A stretch of DNA of 64,000 nucleotides from Prochlorococcus sp. AG-402-I23 (GTDB lineage: Bacteria; Cyanobacteriota; Cyanobacteriia; PCC-6307; Cyanobiaceae), in assembly GCA_003216915.1 (NCBI GenBank), contig QCIB01000003.1, forward strand, positions 50,175-114,174, in the 5' to 3' direction. The translations under genes were made by a program, and so were the position numbers. Positions 20,577-31,643 of this stretch are shown here, in pieces. A model generated the notes under the pieces. That model saw only the letters and a program-made list of their open reading frames with translations, was not told where the DNA came from and made no database searches. Every line of letters begins with the position of its first letter. Position 1 is the stretch's first letter.

Positions 20577-21539
20577 TTAAAAAGGTAATCTCTTTTTTTC
20601 TTCAATATTTAGATCTGCTTCCATTTCCCTTAATCTTTTAAGTATTTGTTGGTAGTACTCCTTTATATAACTCTCTAATGAGGTAATATCTTCTTTTTTA
20701 AGTTCCAATATTTCATAAGTTTTGCTCATATCAGCATCTAATGATTCACCACTACTAGTTACTTCAGCAAAAGCCAATCTTTCAGCAACATTTAAAGAAT
20801 CTTGAAAAAAGGAAACTACTTTTTGAGTCACACTTATTAGGAACGGAGAAACTCTAAAAATTTTCGCCTTTTTTTCACTAAATTTTTCACATAAAGATAT
20901 AACTTCGTTTGAATCCCATGCTTTGGGCCCTACTAATGGCAATGACGTTCTGTGAGTTTTTGGATTATTTATTGCTGCTACAACAACTTTCGCCATATCT
21001 TGAGTATTCATATAAGCAATTTTAGTTGGCGTCCCACTCATCCATACTGCTTGACTATCCAGAATTGGAATGGCGAATTGACCAATAACTCCTTGCATAA
21101 AAGCTGCGCATTTGAAGATTGTATATTCTAAATCAGATTTCTCAAGAAGTTTTTCAGTGCAAAACTTAATGTCCATCAAAGGGACATTTCTAAACTTTTC
21201 TGTTAGGAGGATAGAAAGGAATATTACTCTTTTTACATTTAAAGATTCACAAGCATTAAATAAATTAAGTTTTCCATCCCAATCTATTTCATAAATACTT
21301 TTAGGATCATCTGGCCTGCTAGTCGCTGCATCAACAACTACTTCAATATCTTGCAATGCATATTCAATATCAGACGAATTTAATAAATTACCTTTAGTTA
21401 GTTCACAACCCCACTCTTGCAGAAAGGAAGCTTTTCTTGGGTTTCTTACAAAGCATCTTACTTCATGTCCATCTTCTATAGCTTGCTTTGCAATTTGTCT
21501 ACCAAGTGTTCCAGTTGCTCCTACTAAAAGAATCTTCAT
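20577..21539 (-). CDS. ycf39: NmrA-like/Ycf39-type NAD(P)-binding protein
   Basis: MKILLVGATGTLGRQIAKQAIEDGHEVRCFVRNPRKASFL. Confidence 0.9.
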   Translation of the reverse strand: MKILLVGATGTLGRQIAKQAIEDGHEVRCFVRNPRKASFLQEWGCELTKGNLLNSSDIEYALQDIEVVVDAATSRPDDPKSIYEIDWDGKLNLFNACESLNVKRVIFLSILLTEKFRNVPLMDIKFCTEKLLEKSDLEYTIFKCAAFMQGVIGQFAIPILDSQAVWMSGTPTKIAYMNTQDMAKVVVAAINNPKTHRTSLPLVGPKAWDSNEVISLCEKFSEKKAKIFRVSPFLISVTQKVVSFFQDSLNVAERLAFAEVTSSGESLDADMSKTYEILELKKEDITSLESYIKEYYQQILKRLREMEADLNIEEKKRLPF

Positions 21540-21596
21540 ATTTAAGATTTACTTAACTTTTAGACCATAACTCAAATTGTGATGTATTCGTGAGAA

Positions 21597-21695
21597 TCAA
21601 TCTCCTTGAAACTTTAACAACAAAGCACCACCAACCAATCCTATTGGTATAAGTATCCAAAAAACTGCTGCGATACTAAAAATTTCTTTAGCCAT
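21597..21695 (-). CDS. petM: cytochrome b6-f complex subunit 7 (PetM)
   Basis: rc translation [32 protein letters not shown] (32 aa). Confidence 0.92.
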
Positions 21696-21770
21696 AGTAA
21701 AATTTAATGATTACTATAATTTACATTCAATATACATTTATTTGTTAAAAAAGTAGATAATGAAAATATC

Positions 21771-22730
21771 TTGAAAATTTTTGAATATATGAACAATAAT
21801 TTAAAAAAAAATATAAACTTTCCTAATTACTGGAATTGGAATGGTTTTAAAATTTGTTGGAGTGTTACAGGAGAAGATAATGAAATTCCAATTATCTTTC
21901 TCCATGGATTTGGCGCTAGTCGAAAACATTGGAGAAACAATTTAGAATATTTTGCAAAAAGGAATTGTGCCTCCTACTCTTTGGATTTAATAGGATTTGG
22001 GGATTCAGATCAACCTGGGATTAGACAAATTGGAAAATTAAATAATGAGATTTGGTGTAATCAAGTGAAAGACTTTATTGCACAAGTGATAAGACCAAAG
22101 AATTCTGGGAAAGTAATTCTTATTGGCAATTCCCTTGGATCACTTGTTGCTTTAACATGTGCTGTTTCATTAGAGGATCAGATTGCAACAGTTGTAGCAT
22201 CCCCTCTGCCAGATCAAATTCAAGAAAAGCAAACTTCAACAACAAAAAAATCATCATTTAATAAATTTCAATATAGATTCATAACAATATTTTTCATGTT
22301 TTTCCCTTTGGAGATTATTTTATTTTTAATAACCAAATTAGGCTTTATAAAACTGGGACTAAATTTTGCCTACTTCAAAAAAGATAATATTGATCGCGAA
22401 CTAATAGATTTGGTAACAAAACCAGTTTTAAGGAGAACATCAGCTAGATCATTAAGAGCGATGTGTATTGGAATGTCTTCAAGAGATGTAAAATTTCAAG
22501 CTTCTTACCTTTTAAGAAAACTTAGCTCCTCAAAAAAAGTTCCTTTTTTGTTGATTTGGGGAGAAAAAGACAATTTCATACCTTTGTTTGTTGGTAAAAA
22601 GATTGCAAAATTCCATAGATGGGTAAAATTAAAAATAGTATCCAATTCAGGACATTGTATCCATGATGAAGATCCTTCAGTATTCAATAAAATCTCCTAT
22701 GAATGGATTAGAGATCTAAAAACCTTTTAA
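21771..22730 (+). CDS. alpha/beta hydrolase
   Basis: FLHGFGASRKHW, LIGNSLGSLVAL, GHCIHDEDP; TTG start. Confidence 0.85.
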   Translation: MKIFEYMNNNLKKNINFPNYWNWNGFKICWSVTGEDNEIPIIFLHGFGASRKHWRNNLEYFAKRNCASYSLDLIGFGDSDQPGIRQIGKLNNEIWCNQVKDFIAQVIRPKNSGKVILIGNSLGSLVALTCAVSLEDQIATVVASPLPDQIQEKQTSTTKKSSFNKFQYRFITIFFMFFPLEIILFLITKLGFIKLGLNFAYFKKDNIDRELIDLVTKPVLRRTSARSLRAMCIGMSSRDVKFQASYLLRKLSSSKKVPFLLIWGEKDNFIPLFVGKKIAKFHRWVKLKIVSNSGHCIHDEDPSVFNKISYEWIRDLKTF

Positions 22731-22733
22731 AAC

Positions 22734-23258
22734 ATGAAACATACATTATCAGTTCTTGTAGAAGACGAATCTGGAGCTTTGAGTAGAATCTCAGGTCTCT
22801 TTGCTAGAAGGGGATTCAATATAGATAGTCTTGCAGTAGGCCCTGCGGAATCCAAAGGGATTTCAAGATTAACAATGGTAGTAGAAGGTGATGATGAAAC
22901 TCTTCAACAAATGACTAAGCAACTTAATAAGTTATTTAATGTCCTGGGAGTTGTAGATTTTACTAATCTCGCAGCTGTTGAGAGGGAATTGATGTTACTA
23001 AAAGTTTCATCGAAAGAAGATACTAGGAGTAATATCCTTGATATAGTACAGATTTTCCGTGCAAAAGTTGTTGATGTATCAGATATGGCCTTAACTCTCG
23101 AGGTAGTTGGAGATCCAGGAAAGCTAGTTGCCTTAGAAAAATTACTCGAACCATACGGCATCCTTGAAATAGCTAGGACTGGTAAGGTGGCTCTTAAACG
23201 CTCTTCAGGAGTTAATACAGAAATGTTGAAAATAAACAAATATTCTCTAGAAATTTAA
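22734..23258 (+). CDS. ilvN: acetolactate synthase small subunit
   Basis: [37 protein letters not shown]. Confidence 0.97.
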   Translation: MKHTLSVLVEDESGALSRISGLFARRGFNIDSLAVGPAESKGISRLTMVVEGDDETLQQMTKQLNKLFNVLGVVDFTNLAAVERELMLLKVSSKEDTRSNILDIVQIFRAKVVDVSDMALTLEVVGDPGKLVALEKLLEPYGILEIARTGKVALKRSSGVNTEMLKINKYSLEI

Positions 23259-23860
23259 TTAGTTATTAGGACTGCCTTGATGTAATCTTCTTTATTGATT
23301 TTTTTGAGTACATCTAATCCTTTAATAATCTTTCCAAAAATCGAATATCTTCCATCAAGTTCTGGGATCTTACTAGTTACAAAAAAAAATTCAGTAGATG
23401 AAGACTTATTCTTACCGCTCTTAACCATAGCGATTGAACCACTCTCAAAAGTATTAACTAAATTTTCAGTTTCGTTAGGATTTTTTATTTGATAGTTATA
23501 TCTAGGTTTATTTTCTTCTTTGAATTTTATTTCTAAAGGTATTGATGAACTTGTATTATTCAGGTTTTGTTTTCGTTCAATATAAAGTTTATTTTCTGAA
23601 TTAACACCTCCATGTATAAAACTTATTTGAGGATAATTTATTATTTTATAAAATTTTTGATTTACGTAAATATTATTGTCTATATTTTCCAGAAAGTTTG
23701 ATACTGTTACTGGGTTATCTTTACCAAATAGTTTAACCTCAAAATCACCTTTTGTAGTTTTAAAATTAATTACTTTATTAATCTCACTACAACTAAATTT
23801 AAGTTTTTGGCAGTAATAATTTGAATCAATCTCATTTTTATAACTACAAGTTTGCACCAA
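23255..23860 (-). CDS. cyclophilin-type peptidyl-prolyl cis-trans isomerase
   Basis: [25 protein letters not shown] ... [19 protein letters not shown]. Confidence 0.8.
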   Translation of the reverse strand: MVQTCSYKNEIDSNYYCQKLKFSCSEINKVINFKTTKGDFEVKLFGKDNPVTVSNFLENIDNNIYVNQKFYKIINYPQISFIHGGVNSENKLYIERKQNLNNTSSSIPLEIKFKEENKPRYNYQIKNPNETENLVNTFESGSIAMVKSGKNKSSSTEFFFVTSKIPELDGRYSIFGKIIKGLDVLKKINKEDYIKAVLITN

Positions 23861-23907
23861 AAATAAAAACTGTATAAAAGATAATGTTCTTAAAAAGTAT
23901 TTTTTTT

Positions 23908-24465
23908 TTATTTTAAACCCTCCAAATTAACTTCCAAAAATTTAGCAAGACGAGCTCCTTCTTCTTCAACTTGAAGCAGTGGTTTAAGTTCACCTGCTCC
24001 GCTTAAAGGAAGAGGTTTTTTCCTACCTTTTAATACTAAAGCAATTCTTCTTCTAGGATTAAGTCCCTCACTTATATCTAACTTAACCGATTTAATTTCA
24101 TCGAAATTTAATGTAACTTCAATATCTTTAAATAATCCTTTTCTTTTTATTTCTACAGATTTTGATGATTTATCAAAATAATTACTCCCTGAACCAAAGT
24201 TTATGTAAACCAAATACCATAAGTAAAAATTTAATAAATTGGCTACTACTCCATATGCTCCCATTATTATACCTTGTGGGATAAACAATAAAGTTGAAGG
24301 ATTTCCTAAAGGTAATAAATCCCTTCCTGTGTAGCTAGATATAGAAGCCAGAAGAAAACCAATACCTCCTATCGTTAGCATTCCTCCAATAATATAATTT
24401 GAAATTTTTCTTGATCCACCAATTTTTTGTTCGATTTTATCGAATGACGTGAGTTCTGAATTCAT
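23908..24465 (-). CDS. ycf4: photosystem I assembly protein Ycf4
   Basis: GGIGFLLASISSYTGRDLLP...FIPQGIIMGAYGVVA...FNPRRR-like layout. Confidence 0.93.
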   Translation of the reverse strand: MNSELTSFDKIEQKIGGSRKISNYIIGGMLTIGGIGFLLASISSYTGRDLLPLGNPSTLLFIPQGIIMGAYGVVANLLNFYLWYLVYINFGSGSNYFDKSSKSVEIKRKGLFKDIEVTLNFDEIKSVKLDISEGLNPRRRIALVLKGRKKPLPLSGAGELKPLLQVEEEGARLAKFLEVNLEGLK

Positions 24466-24646
24466 TTTTATCTTTTTTAGAACCTAATTCAGTTAATTTA
24501 ACAAACTAAGGGAGTATTCTTACCTAATTTTTAATAAAAAAGTCAGGAAAGCTTTACAAGGCATTTCAGATATACAAATATTTCCCCACATTACTCTCAA
24601 TCTTTGTTACAGTCACTGCGTATCCCGAAGCTAAAAACGATTTCTC

Positions 24647-25723
24647 ATGACGATCGCAGTTGGTAGCGCCCCACAAAGAGGATGGTTTGATATCCTCGAT
24701 GATTGGTTGAAGCGCGACCGCTTTGTATTTATTGGTTGGTCCGGACTACTTCTTCTTCCTTGTGCATATCTTGCTATAGGTGGTTGGTTTGTCGGAACAA
24801 CATTTGTTACCTCTTGGTACACACACGGAGTTGCAAGCTCATACCTTGAAGGTTGTAACTTTTTAACAGCAGCTGTTAGCACCCCTGGTGATGCCATGGG
24901 ACACAGTCTTCTATTTTTATGGGGTCCTGAAGCCCAAGGTAGTTTCGTAAGATGGCTACAACTTGGAGGTCTTTGGAACTTCGTTGCATTACATGGAGTA
25001 TTTGGCCTCATTGGTTTTATGCTTCGTCAGTTTGAAATTGCTGGCCTTGTTGGTATTAGACCCTACAACGCATTAGCTTTCTCAGCAGTAATTGCAGTAT
25101 TCACAAGTATTTTCCTTATCTATCCTTTAGGACAGCATAGTTGGTTCTTCGCACCTTCATTCGGTGTTGCAGCAATCTTCCGTTACATTCTGTTCATTCA
25201 AGGTTTTCACAATATCACTCTAAATCCCTTCCACATGATGGGGGTTGCTGGAATTCTTGGTGGTGCTTTACTTTGCGCTATTCATGGAGCTACAGTTCAA
25301 AACACTTTGTATGAAGATACAAGCATTTATACAGATGGTAAGGTTCAAAGTTCAACATTTAGAGCTTTTGACCCAACTCAAGAAGAAGAAACCTATTCAA
25401 TGATTACAGCGAATAGATTCTGGAGTCAAATCTTCGGTATTGCTTTCTCAAACAAGCGATTCTTACATTTCTTGATGCTATTTGTACCTGTTATGGGTAT
25501 GTGGACATCTTCAATCGGCATTGTTGGCTTAGCACTAAACTTAAGAGCTTATGATTTCGTAAGCCAAGAAATTCGTGCAGCAGAAGATCCAGAATTTGAA
25601 ACTTTCTATACAAAAAATATACTTTTGAACGAAGGTATGCGAGCATGGATGTCTTCTGTGGATCAACCACACGAAAACTTTGTATTCCCTGAGGAGGTTC
25701 TTCCACGTGGAAACGCCCTTTAA
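24647..25723 (+). CDS. psbD: photosystem II D2 protein
   Basis: [41 protein letters not shown]. Confidence 0.99.
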   Translation: MTIAVGSAPQRGWFDILDDWLKRDRFVFIGWSGLLLLPCAYLAIGGWFVGTTFVTSWYTHGVASSYLEGCNFLTAAVSTPGDAMGHSLLFLWGPEAQGSFVRWLQLGGLWNFVALHGVFGLIGFMLRQFEIAGLVGIRPYNALAFSAVIAVFTSIFLIYPLGQHSWFFAPSFGVAAIFRYILFIQGFHNITLNPFHMMGVAGILGGALLCAIHGATVQNTLYEDTSIYTDGKVQSSTFRAFDPTQEEETYSMITANRFWSQIFGIAFSNKRFLHFLMLFVPVMGMWTSSIGIVGLALNLRAYDFVSQEIRAAEDPEFETFYTKNILLNEGMRAWMSSVDQPHENFVFPEEVLPRGNAL

Positions 25724-27089
25724 TAATTTATTAAGAGCTCCAAACCAAAGTATTGAGGAAACTGGTTATGCCTGGTATGTAGGCAACGCTAGATTAATCA
25801 ATTTATCTGGACGTTTATTAGGAGCTCACATTGCTCACTCTGGACTTATAGTCTTTTGGGCGGGAGCAATGATGCTCTTTGAGGTTAATCATTTTACTTT
25901 TGATAAACCAATGTGGGAGCAAGGTTTAATCTGTATGCCACATGTCGCAATGTTTGGTTATGGAATAGGCCCTGGTGGTGAAGTTACTGATATCATGCCT
26001 TTCTTCCAGGCAGGCGTGGTACACTTAATAGCTTCTGCTGTTCTTGGATTTGGTGGTATTTACCATTCATTAGCAGGTCCAGAAAAACTTGAAGAAGATT
26101 TCCCATTTTTCTCTACTGATTGGAGAGATAAAAATCAAATGACCAATATTCTCGGATATCATTTGATTGTTCTAGGGGTAGGTGCATTAGCATGGTCAGT
26201 AAACTGGTGTTTCATTGGCGGTGCATATGACACATGGGCGCCTGGTGGTGGTGAAGTTAGACTTGTTAATCCAACTTTAGATCCAAGAGTTATTCTTGGT
26301 TATCTATTTAGATCTCCATGGGGAGGGGCTGGTTCAATAATCGGTGTTAACTCCATTGAAGATATTGTTGGTGGACATGTCTATGTGGGTATAACTGCAA
26401 TTATTGGAGGAATATTCCACATATTTACCAAGCCTTTTGGATGGGCAAGAAGAGCATTTATCTGGAATGGTGAAGGACTATTAAGTTATGCTCTTGGTGG
26501 AATTTGTGTAGCAAGTTTTATTGCTTCAACATTCATCTGGTTTAATAATACTGCTTACCCTTCAGAATTTTACGGTCCAACAAACGCTGAAGCTTCACAG
26601 GCTCAAAGCTTTACTTTCCTAGTGAGAGATCAAAGAATTGGAGCTAACGTAGGTTCAACAATGGGACCAACAGGTCTAGGTAAGTATCTCATGAGATCTC
26701 CTACTGGTGAAATTATATTTGGTGGTGAAACAATGAGATTTTGGGACTTCAGAGGTCCATGGTTAGAGCCTTTAAGAGGCCCTAATGGATTAAGCCTTGA
26801 GAAAATCCAAAATGATATTCAGCCATGGCAAGTAAGAAGAGCTGCTGAATATATGACTCATGCTCCTAACGCTTCTATCAACTCTGTTGGTGGAATCATT
26901 ACTGAGCCTAATGCTGTTAACTTCGTTAATTTAAGACAATGGTTAGCTGCGGCTCAATTCTTCCTAGGATGGTTTACATTCATCGGTCACCTTTGGCATG
27001 CTGGACGTGCTAGAGCAGCCGCTGCTGGTTTCGAAAAAGGAATCGACAGAAAGAGTGAGCCAGCTCTAGAAATGCCTGATTTAGATTAA
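25707..27089 (+). CDS. psbC: photosystem II CP43 (GTG start overlapping psbD)
   Basis: GTG at 25707: [41 protein letters not shown]. Confidence 0.97.
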   Translation: METPFNNLLRAPNQSIEETGYAWYVGNARLINLSGRLLGAHIAHSGLIVFWAGAMMLFEVNHFTFDKPMWEQGLICMPHVAMFGYGIGPGGEVTDIMPFFQAGVVHLIASAVLGFGGIYHSLAGPEKLEEDFPFFSTDWRDKNQMTNILGYHLIVLGVGALAWSVNWCFIGGAYDTWAPGGGEVRLVNPTLDPRVILGYLFRSPWGGAGSIIGVNSIEDIVGGHVYVGITAIIGGIFHIFTKPFGWARRAFIWNGEGLLSYALGGICVASFIASTFIWFNNTAYPSEFYGPTNAEASQAQSFTFLVRDQRIGANVGSTMGPTGLGKYLMRSPTGEIIFGGETMRFWDFRGPWLEPLRGPNGLSLEKIQNDIQPWQVRRAAEYMTHAPNASINSVGGIITEPNAVNFVNLRQWLAAAQFFLGWFTFIGHLWHAGRARAAAAGFEKGIDRKSEPALEMPDLD

Positions 27090-27102
27090 TTTCTATCTCA
27101 AC

Positions 27103-27138
27103 TAAAAAAAGCCCTATCTTCAGATAGGGTTTTTTTTT
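27103..27138. terminator. bidirectional rho-independent terminator (psbC / maf)
   Basis: AAAAAAAGCCCTATCT-tc-AGATAGGGTTTTTTTTT. Confidence 0.9.
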
Positions 27139-27140
27139 GC

Positions 27141-27761
27141 TTAATTTTCTGATCTACATAAATTTTTTCTAAGCCATGGCAAACTTAAACCCATTACATT
27201 ACTGAAACAACCCTCTATTTTTTCTATATACTTTCCGCCTATACCTTCCAAAGCAAATCCTCCGGCGCAATATAAAGGTTCATTTGTATCTACATAACTC
27301 TTGATTTCCCAATCTTCTAAATTAGAAAAATAAACTCTTGAACTTACTGTTTTTTTTATTATTTCAGTGATTTTTAAAATTTTAGAAGTTGAATCAAAAT
27401 TCCCAATTATTAGAGTATGACCAGTATGTAAAAATCCAAATTCTCCAGACATTTTTTTCCATCTAATAAATGCTTCCTCTTTATTAATTGGTTTTCCATA
27501 AGCTTCTCCTTTAAATTCAAAAATTGAATCGCACCCAAGTATTTCCAAAGGACCATAATTAAATTCTTCGGGCAATGATATGTTTTGAATATTTTCAGAT
27601 AAACTATTAGCCTTTTGAAAAGATAATTCCAAAGCTAAATTAAATATATTCTGTTCTTGAATAGTAGTTTCATCAAAGTCACTTGATATTTGGATAAATT
27701 CTATTTGAGAATTTTCTAGTAATTTCTTTCTAGATTGAGAAGCAGAGGCTAGAATTAACAC
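27141..27761 (-). CDS. maf: Maf-like nucleotide pyrophosphatase
   Basis: [41 protein letters not shown]. Confidence 0.93.
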   Translation of the reverse strand: MLILASASQSRKKLLENSQIEFIQISSDFDETTIQEQNIFNLALELSFQKANSLSENIQNISLPEEFNYGPLEILGCDSIFEFKGEAYGKPINKEEAFIRWKKMSGEFGFLHTGHTLIIGNFDSTSKILKITEIIKKTVSSRVYFSNLEDWEIKSYVDTNEPLYCAGGFALEGIGGKYIEKIEGCFSNVMGLSLPWLRKNLCRSEN

Positions 27762-27827
27762 AAATTTTTTACCAAATTATAATTCAATTTAATAATTAAT
27801 AAATTTTAAATTTAATATAAATTACTA

Positions 27828-29357
27828 ATGGAGTTAGAAGCAAAATTACATGAAATAAGGAAACCAATAATGGTCATGGGCACTTCCAGTGGATCAGGGA
27901 AGTCGTTAACGGTTACTGCTATTTGCAGGATTCTTAAAAATTTAGGAGAAGAACCAATCCCTTTTAAAGGACAAAATATGAGTAACAACGCTTGGGTTGA
28001 TTGGGAAGGTGGAGAGATGGCATATTCACAAGCACTTCAAGCTTTTGCTTGTGGTATTAATCCCTCTGCAGAGATGAATCCCATTTTATTAAAACCACAA
28101 GGAAACTCAATAAGCGAGGTGATTCACCTTGGCAAAAGCTTAGGGACCACAACCGCACAAAATTACTATAAAGATTGGTTTATTCCAGGCTGGGAAGTAA
28201 TTAAAAAAAGTTTAAAGTCTATTTACGAACGAAATCCGAATTGCCGTTTAATTATCGAAGGAGCTGGAAGTCCTGTAGAGATGAATTTGATTCATAGAGA
28301 TCTGACTAATTTAAGAGTTGCTAAATATTTAAATGCAAATTGCATTTTGGTTACCGATATTGAAAGGGGAGGGGTATTTGCACAAATAATTGGTACTCTT
28401 GAATTAATGAAGCCTGAAGAAAAGAAGCTTATCAAGGGAATTATTATAAATAGATTCAGAGGAGACCTTTCATTATTTGAAGATGGGAAAAAATGGATAG
28501 AGAATAAGACTCAAATCCCTGTTATTGGCATTATTCCATGGTTAAATGATTCATTTCCTCCAGAGGATTCTTTAGATTTAATAGAAAAAAAATCACTTTA
28601 TAAAAATCCTGAAATCAAAGTTGGGATTATAAAGTTACCATCTATTAGTAACTTCTCGGATTTTGATCCACTAGAAAATGAAGAAACAATATTAACAGAA
28701 TGGATTAGAAAATCACAAAACCTAAGTAAGTATGACTTCATTATTCTGCCGGGCAGTAAACAAACGATTAAAGATCAAATATTTCTTGACAATTCTGGCT
28801 TATCTCAGAATATAAGGGACTATTCAAATAACGAAGGAAATATTATTGGAATATGTGGAGGTTTACAAATGTTGGGGACTACACTTGAAGATCCTTATTT
28901 TAAAGAGGGTTCCAAAAATTATTCTGAAAAAAGAATTAAAGGGATTGGATTACTACCATTAAAAACGACTTTCTTTAAAAAAAAATTAACACGGCAAATC
29001 AACTCTAAATCTATATGGCCATGCCAATCAGAAATTAATGGATTTGAAATTCATAATGGTCAAACTTTATTAGATGGCATCCAAAGTTCATTGAATATCA
29101 ATCCTATTTTTAAAGATTTTGATCTTGGTTGGTACAAAGAAAATAATAAAGGCGGAACTATTGCAGGAACATACATTCATGGGATCTTTGAAAATGATAG
29201 TTGGAGAGAGCAATATATTAATTTAATAAGGAAGAGTAAAAACCTACCAATATTAAATAAAAAATCAATATCTTATAAAGAGAAGAGAGAAACCATTATT
29301 AACAATCTTGCAAATGAATTCCACAAACATTTAAATCTCAAATCATTTTTAAGTTGA
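27828..29357 (+). CDS. cobQ: cobyric acid synthase
   Basis: VMGTSSGSGKSLTVTAICRIL, FKGQNMSNNAW, GICGGLQMLG. Confidence 0.97.
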   Translation: MELEAKLHEIRKPIMVMGTSSGSGKSLTVTAICRILKNLGEEPIPFKGQNMSNNAWVDWEGGEMAYSQALQAFACGINPSAEMNPILLKPQGNSISEVIHLGKSLGTTTAQNYYKDWFIPGWEVIKKSLKSIYERNPNCRLIIEGAGSPVEMNLIHRDLTNLRVAKYLNANCILVTDIERGGVFAQIIGTLELMKPEEKKLIKGIIINRFRGDLSLFEDGKKWIENKTQIPVIGIIPWLNDSFPPEDSLDLIEKKSLYKNPEIKVGIIKLPSISNFSDFDPLENEETILTEWIRKSQNLSKYDFIILPGSKQTIKDQIFLDNSGLSQNIRDYSNNEGNIIGICGGLQMLGTTLEDPYFKEGSKNYSEKRIKGIGLLPLKTTFFKKKLTRQINSKSIWPCQSEINGFEIHNGQTLLDGIQSSLNINPIFKDFDLGWYKENNKGGTIAGTYIHGIFENDSWREQYINLIRKSKNLPILNKKSISYKEKRETIINNLANEFHKHLNLKSFLS

Positions 29358-29605
29358 AAGAAACAAATATAAAAGTAATATGGCCAAACAACAAAGAAAC
29401 ATTTGTTTCAGTTGGTGATGACTGGTTTTCTTCTGCTGAAAAAGCAGGTTTAGAAATCCCTACTGGCTGCCTCACAGGAAGTTGTGGAGCCTGTGAAATA
29501 GATGTAAATGGTGAAACAGTAAGGGCTTGTATCAGTGAAATTAAAAATAATAATAATAATAATTTATTAAAAGTTTCTCTTACCACAGACCCATTTTGGG
29601 AGTAA
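29354..29605 (+). CDS. small stand-alone 2Fe-2S ferredoxin-like protein
   Basis: GLEIPTGCLTGSCGACEIDVNGETVRACIS; TTG start overlapping cobQ stop. Confidence 0.85.
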   Translation: MKETNIKVIWPNNKETFVSVGDDWFSSAEKAGLEIPTGCLTGSCGACEIDVNGETVRACISEIKNNNNNNLLKVSLTTDPFWE

Positions 29606-29742
29606 TAAATTTTTTGTATCCTTTACTTCCAAAATTTAATTTGATTTTAATTCTAAATTTCTTATCTTTGGGAGGTTGTTAAAAATTACATTTTCACAAA
29701 TATCCCAACTTTTCTTTCAAACAAACGCAAAGCTTGGGAGCT

Positions 29743-31440
29743 TTATTTTGGTGTCCCAAAACGCCAAACCAGACTAACGTCCAAGGTATGGGCATCAAGA
29801 TTCCCTTCTTTAGAAATGACTTTTCCTATGCCAGTTTGAAGACTGAAGTCATTATTTATATTGTACTCTAACCCTATACTTGGTTTATACAATAAGGCGC
29901 TACCGCTATCGACGCCTCCTCCCCCTCCAGCACCTATGAGCATTTCGCCATAGATTTGCCAATTCTTCCAGCTCGGGCCAACAACGCCTACGCCCCAGTG
30001 TCCTTCTGAATAGCCACCGGCTCCTCCTTCATACGCGCTTAATCCTTGTCCTGTAAGGTACCACCAATCTCCTACCATCCAGTCAATTTTTCCTCCCAAA
30101 AGTTGCATATCGCGTTTGGAGCCTCCCTTACGTTGCGCATCAAAATACCATTGGTGCGCTGGACGAAAACGCCATTTATTAATTTGTATAAGGTCTGTTT
30201 CTATTAAAGGTTCTCCTTTTTGATCCTTAGCAAAGCTTTCCATTACATATGCCAAATTGAAGCCGACATATGGGGTATCAAAATTGCCATCTGGGGCGTT
30301 GAGATAGCCGCCGTCGATGATCATACTTAGATCTGGAGAAAGTCTATATTCCATTCCAAGATTTGCTCGAGCAACAAATCCTCCGCCGGTTTCGACTGCT
30401 CCTCCCCCGGCTCCGCCAATGGTCAAGGCGGGGAGCAGGGCCAGACGATCGGATTTGGTTAGTGGTAAGCGATAGCCTATACCTGCCAAAAGTTCGGCGT
30501 AACCTCCTACTCCACCTGATAGGGCACCAGAAGTTTCAAAGGTAGTAAACCAGTTTTCATCAAGAAAGTAAGTGTAATCTACGCCTACCAGTCCCAACGA
30601 ATCATCAAATGATCCACCGGTGGTAGTTTTGCTGTCGCTAGATGGATAATAAGCTCTAACGCGTGCGGCAAGGTGCGATCGATGGCGGCTCACATTGCTC
30701 GAATCGACTCCGAAGTAATCGGCTGCCGTCAGGTCATCATCTTCCCAATTGAGTGTCGGTGAAGTGAAAGGAATATCAAATGAAAGCGCGATTGCATCGC
30801 TAGAAATCTCTCCGTTGGGGAAGTCTACGAAGGAATAATTTAGGCCAAGTGCACTCCAATTAAAGTCGTACTTTAGACCGATATGGGGGCGTATCATTAA
30901 TCCTCCCCCTTGTGCCGCAGCACCGCCGCCGCCGGCACCCACATAGGCTCCTGCGTCAAGAATCCAGTTATCGGTTAACTTACGTTCTAAGCCCAAGGTA
31001 TAGCCACCAGTAAAAAACCCGCCACGACGTCCCGTCGCAGCTCCATAAAGAGTAATACCGCCGTATAGCCAAGAGTTTAGTCGATCGTAAGCTCCTATAC
31101 TGTACAAACCCATATATTCGCCAACATCTGGCATTTCAATTTCCTCAAAGGAAAACCGTAATGTTCGATTGCGCCAAGCAGGAGACTCAATTGAGGTTGA
31201 TGATTTGGCCCCAGAAACTTGATTGCCTGAAAAACCTTCTTTATTTTCATTTTTGAAATAATTCTCATCCCTTTTGTAAGATTTCCAGATTATCTTTTTC
31301 AACGGTTTTGATTTATTTTCCTCTACCTTTTCCCAAATGACAGAATTCATTCCAGACGAATTTTCTTTTACTTTTTCGGCAAATACTCCAAGAAAATTTA
31401 ATAATTGGCTAAATAATAATATATAAAAAATCGACTTCAT
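29743..31440 (-). CDS. putative outer-membrane beta-barrel protein with three internal repeats
   Basis: signal peptide, WEKVEENKS/WKSYKRDEN region, then three blocks with GAGGGG-type motifs and alternating aromatic/Gly strands ending ...SLVWRFGTPK. Confidence 0.65.
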   Translation of the reverse strand: MKSIFYILLFSQLLNFLGVFAEKVKENSSGMNSVIWEKVEENKSKPLKKIIWKSYKRDENYFKNENKEGFSGNQVSGAKSSTSIESPAWRNRTLRFSFEEIEMPDVGEYMGLYSIGAYDRLNSWLYGGITLYGAATGRRGGFFTGGYTLGLERKLTDNWILDAGAYVGAGGGGAAAQGGGLMIRPHIGLKYDFNWSALGLNYSFVDFPNGEISSDAIALSFDIPFTSPTLNWEDDDLTAADYFGVDSSNVSRHRSHLAARVRAYYPSSDSKTTTGGSFDDSLGLVGVDYTYFLDENWFTTFETSGALSGGVGGYAELLAGIGYRLPLTKSDRLALLPALTIGGAGGGAVETGGGFVARANLGMEYRLSPDLSMIIDGGYLNAPDGNFDTPYVGFNLAYVMESFAKDQKGEPLIETDLIQINKWRFRPAHQWYFDAQRKGGSKRDMQLLGGKIDWMVGDWWYLTGQGLSAYEGGAGGYSEGHWGVGVVGPSWKNWQIYGEMLIGAGGGGGVDSGSALLYKPSIGLEYNINNDFSLQTGIGKVISKEGNLDAHTLDVSLVWRFGTPK

Positions 31441-31643
31441 ATGAAAACTTCTTAGCTCTAATAGCCTAATTATAATTAATAGAAAATAGATGTAGCAATC
31501 TAATTTCCCAAAAATATAATTCTTTAGTGGGAAAAACTAATATTTTATATTTACACCATTTTGAAATAAATTTATCTGCCAATAAAGTAAAATAAGACCT
31601 AGAGGAAATTTCTATTTAGTAAAGTGCTCAAGGTTTAATTTAA

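Noticed and set aside
24631-25706. Minus-strand ORFs overlapping psbD
   Set aside because: Antisense shadow ORFs of a highly constrained photosystem gene.
30363-30545. 60-aa plus-strand ORF within the barrel gene
   Set aside because: Antisense ORF produced by GC-rich repeats.
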